Of a DNA stretch of 64,000 nucleotides, positions 26,879-35,900 are shown piece by piece. The notes under the pieces are model-generated. The model worked only from the letters and a program-made list of their open reading frames with translations, had not been told where the DNA came from and made no database searches. The stretch spans positions 2,294,001-2,358,000 of the forward strand of contig JAXLVB010000001.1 of assembly GCA_046329195.1 (NCBI GenBank), in the 5' to 3' direction. The stretch comes from JAXLVB01 sp046329195. Lineage in GTDB: Bacteria > Bacteroidota > Bacteroidia > Cytophagales > Spirosomataceae. Position numbers and translations under genes: made by a program. Position 1 is the first letter of the stretch. The number at the start of each line of letters is the position of its first letter.

Positions 26879-28440
26879 ACGGCTTCCGAGTGGCTTCAAT
26901 GACAATACCCAAAACCCGACTACTTTCAGTGCCATTAGCACCAATCAAGGAGGCATCTATAGCGTCAGCGTCACCTCGACCAACGGCTGTACAGCCAGTG
27001 CGACCACCAGCGTGCAAGTCATATCAAGTCCCAACGCCCAAGCCGGGGCAACACCTAGCAGTGTCTGCCTAGGCAGCACTATCAACCTGACCTCCTCGGG
27101 CGGGAGTAGTTACAGTTGGAACGGCCCCAACAACTTTAGCAATAACACCCAAAACCCAAGCCCCTTCAGTGCCATTAGTACCAATCAAGGGGGCATCTAT
27201 AGCGTCAGTGTAACAGTCGGTAGCTGTACAGCCAGTGCGACGACAAGTGTAGAAGTCAAAGTCAGTCCCACGGCTGTTGCAGGTACGAGCACACCAATCG
27301 TATGCGTTGGTGGTGCCATTACGCTAACCTCCTCGGGCGGAAGTAGTTATAGCTGGAACGGCCCAACAACTTTAGCAATAACACCCAAACCCCAACCACT
27401 TTCAGTGCCATTAGCACCAATCAAGGAGGCATCTATAGCGTCAGCGTCACCTCGACCAACGGCTGCACGGCCAGTGCGACCACCAGTGTGCAAGTCATAT
27501 CAAGTCCCAACGCCCAAGCCGGAGCAACACCTAGCAGTGTCTGCCTAGGCAGCACTATCAACCTGACCTCCTCCGGCGGGAGTAGTTACAGTTGGAATTA
27601 TTCAAGTAGCTTTAGCAATAACACCCAAACCCAAGCCCCTTCAGTGCCATTAGTACCAATCAAGGGGGCATCTATAGCGTCAGTGTAACAGTCGGTAGCT
27701 GTACAGCCAGTGCGACGACAAGTGTAGAAGTCAAAGCCAGCCCCACGGCTGTTGCAGGTACGAGCACGCCAAGCGTATGCGTTGGTGGTGCCATTACGCT
27801 AACCTCCTCGGGCGGAAGTAGTTACAGTTGGAACGGCTTCGAGTGGCTTCAATGACAATACCCAAAACCCGACCACTTTCAGTGCCACTAGTACCAATCA
27901 AGGGGGCATCTATAGCGTCAGCGTCACCTCGGCCAATGGCTGCACGGCCAGTGCGACCACCAGCGTGCAAGTCATATCAAGTCCCAACGCCCAAGCCGGG
28001 GCAACACCTAGCAGTGTCTGCCTAGGCAGCACTATCAACCTGACCTCCTCGGGCGGGAGTAGTTACAGTTGGAACTACCAACAACTTTAGCAATAACACC
28101 CAAACCCAAGTCCCTTTGGCGCTATTAGTACCAATCAAGGGGGAATTTATAGCGTCAGTGTAACAGTCGGTAGCTGTACAGCCAGTGCGACGACAAGTGT
28201 AGAAGTCAAAGCCAGCCCCACAGCTGTTGCAAGCACCAGCACCCCAATCGTATGCGTTGGTGGTGCCATCAATCTAACCTCCTCGGGCGGAAGTAGTTAC
28301 AGTTGGAACGGCCGAGTGGCTTCAATGACAATACTCAAAACCCAACCACTTTCAGTGCCACTAGTACCAATCAGGGAGGCGTCTATAGCGTCAGTGTAAG
28401 CCTAAACGGCTGTACAGCCAGTGCGACGACAAGCGTACAA
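25591..28440 (+). repeat. 240-bp tandem Ig-like coding repeats in gene B
   Basis: About a dozen units of ~240 bp (80 residues: AVAGTSTP.VCVGGAITLTSSGGSSYSWNGP...TTSVEVK). Units starting at ~25591, 25831 and 26071 are in exact 240-bp register and very similar. After 26876 the same units continue but with many 1-3 bp differences that break the frame. Confidence 0.85.
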
Positions 28441-29921
28441 GTAAATGGAAAACCAAGCGCAGTCATCAGTATGAGCAATGCCCAAGTGTGCATCGGACAA
28501 AGCATCAGCCTCACCGCCAGCGGAGGCAGCAGTTACAGTTGGGGTAGTAGCGGAGGTAGTTTTACCAGTGGCACCAACGCCATCACCAGCTTCAGTAGCA
28601 GTAATGCAAGTAGCTACACCCTGACGGTGAGCGTAAGCAACAGCGTGAATTGCAGTGCCACAGCGACAGCGACGGTACAAGTCACCAACACACCCAATGC
28701 CAGCATCAGTCCAAGTACAGCACAGAGCATCTGTGTAGGAACGAGCCTAAGCCTAACGGCCAGTGGAGGCAGTGTTTACAGCTGGCGAGGCCGAACGGCT
28801 TCAGCAGCAACAGTGCGATGGCCAGCGTCAACACCAGCAGCACAGCCAACAGCGGAGGGTATAGTGTAACAGTGGGCAATGCCGGCAACTGCACAGCCAC
28901 AGCCAGCCTACAAGTAACCATCAGTCAAGCCATCGCCCAAGTGAACCCGAGCAGTCAATCCGTCTGTGTGGGTGGCACGGTATCGTTGAGCAGCGTAGGG
29001 ACGGGGAGTTACAGCTGGCGAGGCCAACAACTTCAGCAGCAGTGTTCAGAACGTAAGTTTCAACCTGAGCAGCAGTGCGCAATGGGGGATCTACAGCCTG
29101 ACGGTAGTGTCAGGAGTGTGCAGTGCGAGCACGAGCGCCGAAGTCAAGCAAGGGACGACCCAGTTTGGCAGCAACAGCCCGGTGTGTGTGGGGGGACCTT
29201 GCAATTCACGGCCAGTGGTGGAGGGGCAGTGTACTCGTGGTATCGTCCGACCAACAACTTCAGTTCGAGTCAACAGAATCCAGTGATACAAAACGTGAAG
29301 GTCAGTGATGGAGGATTGTACTTTGTGAGTGTGAGTGGGAGTGGAGGCTGTACGGGGAGTGGGTTGTTGCAAGTGATGATCATCAACACACCGATAGATG
29401 TGAGTTTCAGTGTGAGTCCGAGCAGCATCTGTTGGGGGAGTACGGTGACGTTGAGTGCGAGTAGTGGGACGGGGAGTAGTTACAGTTGGAGTGAAGCCGA
29501 ATGGGTTTAGTGGGAACACCCGTACGAAAACCATTGGAAGTATGAGGGTAGAGAACGAGGGTATGTATCGGTTAACGGTGAAGAGTGGCCAGTGTTGGGG
29601 TTACAGTGAGAAGGAGGTTCGCATCAACTGTGCGACGAGGGTAGCCAGTGAGGAGGGAGTGGAAGACCAACTACAAGTAAAAGTGTGGGAGAATCCGACG
29701 AGGGGGAAATTGCAAGTAGAAGTGAAGTTGGCAGAGGCCGGGCCATAGCGTTGGAGTGGCTGGATAGTCAAGGGAAAAAGATAGAGGAATGGTCGGAGCA
29801 AGAGGCCAAGCGAGAGCATCGGTTGTGGTTAGATGTGGAGAAGTACGAGGAGGGGATATACTTGCTACGAGTACAGAGTGGGCCATATCACAAGACCATC
29901 AAAGTATGGAAGGTAGATTGA
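26879..29921 (+). pseudogene. Frame-broken 3' part of giant gene B (Ig-like repeats, sorting domain)
   Basis: Homology to the upstream Ig repeats and to the ends of A and C continues without loss of modules, but the frame changes repeatedly: near 26877, 27358, 27627, 27834, 28070-28105, 28310, 28790, 29027, 29193, 29490 and 29740. Most changes alter a GGNCC sequence (for example GGGCCC to GGCC, GGCCCG to GGCCG). The last piece encodes AIALEWLDSQGKKIEEW...KTIKVWKVD, the T9SS sorting domain, ending at 29921 just before a strong terminator. I read this as the real end of gene B with sequence errors; if the changes are genuine the protein is truncated at 4,008 residues and lacks its sorting domain. 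Confidence 0.75.
28700..29745 (+). repeat. Shared ~1 kb C-terminal Ig-like block, copy in B
   Basis: Near-identical in DNA to 10345-11335 (A), but with five or six small indels or substitutions at G/C runs that the copies in A and C lack. Confidence 0.85.
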
Positions 29922-29936
29922 TGCTATTTCCCTACC

Positions 29937-29980
29937 ACAAAATCAAGAGAGCAGGCATGAACCTGCTCTCTTGATTTTGT
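29937..29980 (+). terminator. Strong intrinsic terminator after giant gene B
   Basis: Perfect 19-bp inverted repeat (29937-29955 with 29962-29980) with a 6-nt loop; the arms are A-rich/T-rich at their ends, so it can work on either strand. It lies 16 bp after the stop of B and ~117 bp before the next operon. Confidence 0.85.
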
Positions 29981-30096
29981 AGCCACTCAGTAAATTTTTT
30001 TCTAAAACAAGCATCTGTACCGAATCAATACCGTACTTTGCAAAAATTACGTGTATTGCCTCTGCCAGTTTTCATGTACTTTGTCTAAATGTTCGC

Positions 30097-31929
30097 ATGA
30101 AATACAAAGCGCTTTTCATTTTCTGGGCTTGTTTCAGCACTGCTGGGTTTTCTCAGAAAGTATGTCATTGCATTGAATATGAAAAACTTAGTGCAAAAAT
30201 AAGCAACGACAGTTTGATAGCGTTGAAGCTATTAAAATCAGAAGAGCTGATTTGTCAAGCCAAGGGTAATGAGTTGATGGCCAGTTACTTAATCTTTCAA
30301 GCCGATCTAAGCAATGCCGCCCTTTTTTTACAGAAGGCAGAGCAATTGTACTTGCAAGAAGCTTGCTCCGAAGGACAATTGATGACTATCTACAAATACT
30401 GGGCGCAACTTTATTATACCAAATCAGATTTTGCCAAAGCGCAATTCTACACTTTCAAGCTGTTACATAGTGCCGAATTAGCCCAAAATTTCTATGAAGA
30501 AGCCGGCAGCAACACCATGATTGCCCAACTCTTCAATCAGACCAATCAGGCTAACAAAGGCATTATTTATAGTCGCAGAGCCGTAGCCTTACTGCCCCAA
30601 ATAACCAACCTTACCCAGAAAAACGATATTTTATTTAAACTTTCTAAACGTTATCTCTGGCATTATCAAGATACTAAAACGCAGTCAAGCCTTGACTCAT
30701 CCGAGCTATTCAGTCAACAAAATATAGCCTTGTCTAGACAACTCAATGACAAGATAACCATCGGAAAAGCCCTCAATAATTTGCAAGGCATCGAATATGA
30801 AAAAGGAAATTTACAAAAAGCACTTGTGCTGTTAGATAGTAGTTTTGCCTATATCGAACCAGGAGATTACAATAATTTACGGACGAGCTTTTACGATAAG
30901 GCTGATATTTTATTGGAGTTAGGTCTATTTAATCAGGCTGCAGTAATAGCTGATTCGGCGCTGGTTTGTGATTTTAAGCTAAAGAATGATGCCTATATTG
31001 CCGATACCTACGACTTGATAGCCCGCATTGCCAAGGCCAAAGGCGACTACCAAAAAGCCTTGAAATACAGTGAACTCAGCCGAAGTATAACCGACAGTAT
31101 TCGTACGGTAGAGCGAAGCAAAGAAGTAGCCGAACTTGAACGAAAATACAATCAGGCTAAAAACGAAAAAACTATCAAAGAACTGACTCAAGAGCGAAGC
31201 ATCTACGTTTTGTTAGCCCTAACAGGCGTATTGATAGCCGTAGTAATTGGGTTTTTCTTGCGCCAACAATCACTCAAACACAAAAAGAACATTCTCGAAA
31301 CAGAGCAACGCCTCAATCGAGCCAGAATGAACCCTCACTTTTTTTTCAATGCGCTTACTACCCTTCAAAAAATAGCTTTTCGAGAAAACAGCGGGCAGGC
31401 TATAGCCAGTAATCTGTCGAAGTTTAGCAACATCATGCGAACTACCCTCGAAAGTACCTACAAAGAATTCGTAACGGTTGAGTACGAAATAGCGTTTTTG
31501 CAAGAGTACCTCGACGTGCAAAAAATCCGTTTCCCACAGGCATTTAGCCATGAAATTAGGGCCGATGACGATATCGAAATTGACGAAGTGCTAATTCCTC
31601 CCATGATTATCCAACCCTTTGTCGAAAACAGTATTGAGCATGGTTTCAAGGCAATTGACTATACAGGTACTATTCTGGTTCACTTCCAAAAGCAAGATAC
31701 TACATTAGTGATTTGGATTAAAGATAATGGTAAGGGTTTGACTATCAGAGAGAAAAAAGAAGGTGAGCACATCAGTCGAGCTATTCAGATTATTGAAGAC
31801 CGCATGTATTTGCTCAATAGTAAGCTAAAAACCAAGGCAAACTTCCATATTGAGAATGCTCCCACCTATAGCGGAGTAGTGGTGAAAATTCAATTACCTT
31901 TGCTTTACAAAAGCGATAATTTGAACTAA
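30097..31929 (+). CDS. TPR-containing LytS-type sensor histidine kinase, cassette C
   Basis: 610 residues with a signal peptide (MKYKALFIFWACFSTAGFS), TPR-like helical repeats to ~residue 340, a coiled coil, and one membrane span at ~368-388 (YVLLALTGVLIAVVIGFFL). The kinase core is of the His_kinase (LytS/YehU) family: RARMNPHFFFNAL with His ~414, then PPMIIQPFVENSIEHGF and IKDNGKGL in the ATPase domain. It differs in kinase class from the sensor of cassette A (HisKA_2), though both pair with a LytTR regulator. Its partner starts 5 nt after its stop codon. The signal is unknown. Confidence 0.9.
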   Translation: MKYKALFIFWACFSTAGFSQKVCHCIEYEKLSAKISNDSLIALKLLKSEELICQAKGNELMASYLIFQADLSNAALFLQKAEQLYLQEACSEGQLMTIYKYWAQLYYTKSDFAKAQFYTFKLLHSAELAQNFYEEAGSNTMIAQLFNQTNQANKGIIYSRRAVALLPQITNLTQKNDILFKLSKRYLWHYQDTKTQSSLDSSELFSQQNIALSRQLNDKITIGKALNNLQGIEYEKGNLQKALVLLDSSFAYIEPGDYNNLRTSFYDKADILLELGLFNQAAVIADSALVCDFKLKNDAYIADTYDLIARIAKAKGDYQKALKYSELSRSITDSIRTVERSKEVAELERKYNQAKNEKTIKELTQERSIYVLLALTGVLIAVVIGFFLRQQSLKHKKNILETEQRLNRARMNPHFFFNALTTLQKIAFRENSGQAIASNLSKFSNIMRTTLESTYKEFVTVEYEIAFLQEYLDVQKIRFPQAFSHEIRADDDIEIDEVLIPPMIIQPFVENSIEHGFKAIDYTGTILVHFQKQDTTLVIWIKDNGKGLTIREKKEGEHISRAIQIIEDRMYLLNSKLKTKANFHIENAPTYSGVVVKIQLPLLYKSDNLN

Positions 31930-31933
31930 CAGG

Positions 31934-32686
31934 ATGAAACTTCTATTGATTGACGACGAAGCAGAAGTGAGGCAGGCGTTGCGAGAAATAATCAGCAATA
32001 GTAGTGTAGGTATTGAATCCATCTGCGAAGCTGACGGAGTAAGCACCGGACTCAAAGCCATACAATTAGAAAAGCCAGACATTGTATTGCTGGACATTGG
32101 CCTGCAAGATGGCACAGGGTTCGACTTGCTCAAGCAAATCCCTAACCCAACTTTCCAACTCATTTTTATTACTGCTTATCAGCAATTTGCCATACAAGCA
32201 TTTAAAGTCAGTGCCATAGACTATCTGCTCAAACCCATAGACCCTTTTGAATTACAACAAACACTTTACAAAGCAAAAGAAAACATTGCTAATGAGGTAT
32301 TTAGACACCAGTTGCAGGTGCTCATGCAACAACTGTTACCAAAACAAGAGGCTGATATGCAGATTGTACTGAAAGATATAGACCGGACTTATTTTGTGAA
32401 ACTCAATGAAATTTTGTTTTGTGAAGCCGAAGGTTCCTATACCAAATTTTACCTAACCAATAAAGAAACTATTTTGGTATCTCGTAATTTACACACTTAC
32501 GAAGAACTCTTAGCCCCTTCAGGATTTATCCGAACCCACCATTCTTGTGTAGTAAATCCCAACAAAATCAAAGTTTTTGACCGCAAAACAGATAACGGCA
32601 GCCTTATTCTCGAAAGCGGCCATGTCATTCCTGTTTCGCAGCGAAAGCGAGAGTACATCATTCATTTCTTAGAAAATCGGCTATAA
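31934..32686 (+). CDS. LytTR-family response regulator, cassette C
   Basis: 250 residues. Receiver domain: IDDEAEVR at the N-terminus, phospho-acceptor Asp54 in IVLLDIGLQDG, conserved FITAYQQFAIQAF and LLKPI. LytTR DNA-binding domain in the last ~100 residues (EILFCEAEGSYTKFYL, then FIRTHHSCVVNPNKI). Directly downstream, 32761-32818 holds direct repeats with ~21-bp period and then giant gene C (32949), the presumed target. Confidence 0.92.
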   Translation: MKLLLIDDEAEVRQALREIISNSSVGIESICEADGVSTGLKAIQLEKPDIVLLDIGLQDGTGFDLLKQIPNPTFQLIFITAYQQFAIQAFKVSAIDYLLKPIDPFELQQTLYKAKENIANEVFRHQLQVLMQQLLPKQEADMQIVLKDIDRTYFVKLNEILFCEAEGSYTKFYLTNKETILVSRNLHTYEELLAPSGFIRTHHSCVVNPNKIKVFDRKTDNGSLILESGHVIPVSQRKREYIIHFLENRL

Positions 32687-32760
32687 TGATAAGGATAAAT
32701 TCATTACTAACGTTTATACAATACCGTTCATAAAATAGCCTTCAATTGTTGTAATATTTT

Positions 32761-32818
32761 TATCACTTATCAAAACTTTGGTATCACTGGCAAAACGATA
32801 ATCTTCGTTGGTAAAACG
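32761..32818 (+). promoter_or_regulatory. Direct repeats with 21-bp period upstream of giant gene C
   Basis: TATCACTTATCAAAAC (32761-32776) and TATCACTGGCAAAAC (32782-32796) start 21 bp apart; a weaker third unit ends in GTAAAACG (32811-32818), keeping the period. Position between the LytTR gene and gene C and the period match LytTR binding-site geometry. The TATC...C element also recalls the TCTATCCC repeats before gene A. Confidence 0.5.
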
Positions 32819-32875
32819 TGGATAATTCCTTCTGAATTTTAGCCCTAACTTGGCTTCAAGTGTACTTTCCCTCAT

Positions 32876-32895
32876 GTCCAGTTTAAACACTGGAC
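32876..32895. promoter_or_regulatory. Interrupted palindrome in the gene C promoter region
   Basis: GTCCAG and CTGGAC arms flank an 8-bp AT-rich centre (TTTAAACA), 53 bp before the start of gene C. A weak -7-like TATTTATG follows at 32904-32911. It could be a site for a dimeric regulator distinct from the direct repeats upstream. Confidence 0.35.
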
Positions 32896-32948
32896 TAACA
32901 CCCTATTTATGCCAAATGGCTGGCTGATTCTTTACTCCAGAAACGACA

Positions 32949-35900
32949 ATGAAAAAATTACTACACTACCTCGCATCAATAACTGGTGCATTTATGAGTT
33001 TGACTTTGCTCCATACGGCTGCTTTGGCTCAAACAACACTGCTTTCCGAAAGTTTTGAAACAGATGGAGAGGGGACAAGATACACCTCAAATACGTTTTC
33101 ATATTGTTCGGGGTCGCCCGGGGGCAATCCTGATTATTTTTTAAGAACAAATACAAATCCTGTACTTCCCACGGGTTGCGCAGCTGGTTTTGGAAGTACT
33201 TTAACAAATTTACAAGGGTCTTATTTTTGGGCAAGTGAAGACATTCGGTCAAGTTCGCCCGTTGTGAATGGTCGCCCGCCTGGAGACATTACATTCAATA
33301 CCATTAATATCAATGGCTATGTCTCCCTACAAGTATCTTTATACTTAGCAACAGCAAGTAATAATGGTATAAGGTGGGAAGATACGGATAAAATTAACAT
33401 TAAGGTGAGTATGAATGGTGGGACATTCAATACCGTTGGGCGATTTATGGGCGATGCTGTCGCTGGGGGTAGGTTGAGAATTGATAGCAATTTAGATGGC
33501 GTAATAGACGCTAACGATGTAGCTACTACCTGCGACCAAGATAATTTTGCTAAATATACTTTTACTATTCCTTATACTGGCTCTACTATGCAGTTGAAAC
33601 TTGAATTTGATCAAATAGGTGGAACAGAAGAGTTAGCCATAGATTTAATAGAAGTAACGGGTGTATATGTTGCCCCGGATGTTTTTTGGGTAGATGATTT
33701 TGAAAACGCAACAGCGCCCTCGTCAGGCACACGTACTCCCCAAGCTAATGCTGGCTTTGCAGGGACTCCGGCTTTTACATCTTATTTTAAAAGAACCGAT
33801 GGTTCAGATATTAGTTTAGCTACTCCCACCACTTCGTATTCTGGTAAACAAGGCACTTATTTTTGGGCTGGCGAAGACCATGATGCCAGTGCTTCACCTA
33901 CCACCACAGGTGAATTGAATATAGTTTGGGATGGGATTAATATTGCTGGAAAATCAGGACTTAGTTTTCAAGGTCTTTTTGGTGCCAATAGCGAAAATGG
34001 CTCATGGGATAATTTTGATACGGGTAGTAGTGCTACTGGTTTTGGAGTTTTCACAGGCATAAGTAACGATTATTTAATTGTAGATTACGCTATTGACGGA
34101 GGCGCCTATACACAATTAATGGCATTTTTTAGTGATAATATAATAGGTCCCATTGGTACTGCCAAAAGGCTTTTAGAAGATACAGATGGGAATTATATTG
34201 GAAATGGTACTGTTTTGACCAGAACATTGACCGATATTACTAAGCCGATTACAGGAACAGGCTCAACCTTAAAAATAAGAATTAGGGTGTATTCAAATGG
34301 AGGTTCAGAAGAATGGGCGATAGATAATTTTAGATTATTAGAAACTACCAATTCTTGTTCGCTGACGGTTACGGCAGGTACCTCTACGCCTTCGGTTTGT
34401 GTAGGGCAAAACATCAGCCTTACTGTTACGGCAGGCGACAGCTACACCTGGGCAGGGCCAACTGGCAGCAATTATAGCAGTAGTACCCAAAACCCCAGCG
34501 CTACAGCCAGTAGTACAACGTTTAGTGGGGTCTATTCCGTTACGGTTTCAAGTGCAGGCTGTACCGCCAGTAGTACGGTAAGTGTTAGCGTCAATGGCTT
34601 GCCCAATGGTAGCATCACCCCATCGAGCCCTACGGTGTGTTCAGGGACATCCATCACGCTGACAGCAGGGGGCGGAAGTACGTACACGTGGGCGGCATCG
34701 GGGGGAAGTTTTACATCGACGACGGGTAGCCCGACGACATGGAGTGGAGTAGCAGGAGGTTACACGATTACAGTAACCGTCAGCAATGGAACGTGTAGCA
34801 ACACAGCGACGACGACGTTATCGGTGAATACGGTACCGACAGCAGGTATTTCATTGCCGCCCCCCCCTTATTGTGCAGGAGTGAGCATCAACCTGACGGG
34901 GACGGGGGGTAGTTCATACTCATGGGCATCATCAAACAGCGGATTTGTTTCGACAACGGGAAGCAGCCCAGGGTGGTCATCGTTGTCAGGGGGTAGTTAT
35001 AGTGTAACCGTAACATCAGGGAATGGTACGTGCACAGCCAGTGCAACGGCGAGTATGAGCGTGAATAGTTTACCGAATGTAGGAATCACTACCTCAACGG
35101 CGACGGTGTGTTTGGGGACGAGCATCAACCTAACGGCGACGGGAGCGTCATCCTACACGTGGAGCGGGACTGGGGGAAGTTTCAGTTCGACGACCAATGC
35201 TATCAGTTCATGGAGTGGAGTAGCAGGAGGGTACACGCTGACGGTGGTAGGTAACAACGGAACGTGTAATAACACAGCCACGGCGACGGTGAGCGTTAAT
35301 GGCTTGCCCAATGGTAGCATCACCCCATCGAGCCCTACGGTATGTTCAGGGACATCCATCACGCTGACAGCAGGGGGTGGAAGTACGTACACGTGGGCGG
35401 CATCGGGGGGAAGTTTTACATCGACGACGGGTAGCCCGACGACATGGAGTGGAGTAGCAGGAGGTTACACGATTACAGTAACCGTCAGCAATGGAACGTG
35501 TAGCAACACAGCGACGACGACGTTATCGGTGAATACGGTACCGACAGCAGGTATTTCATTGCCGCCCCCCCCTTATTGTGCAGGAGTGAGCATCAACCTG
35601 ACGGGGACGGGGGGTAGTTCATACTCATGGGCATCATCAAACAGCGGATTTGTTTCGACAACGGGAAGCAGCCCAGGGTGGTCATCGTTGTCAGGGGGTA
35701 GTTATAGTGTAACCGTAACATCAGGGAATGGTACGTGCACAGCCAGTGCAACGGCGAGTATGAGCGTGAATAGTTTACCGAATGTAGGAATCACTACCTC
35801 AACGGCGACGGTGTGTTTGGGGACGAGCATCAACCTAACGGCGACGGGAGCGTCATCCTACACGTGGAGCGGGACTGGGGGAAGTTTCAGTTCGACGACC

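Noticed and set aside
26876..26890. Programmed ribosomal frameshift in gene B
   Set aside because: There are about eleven breaks of differing sign and size, no consistent slippery heptamer, and paralogous copies lack them.
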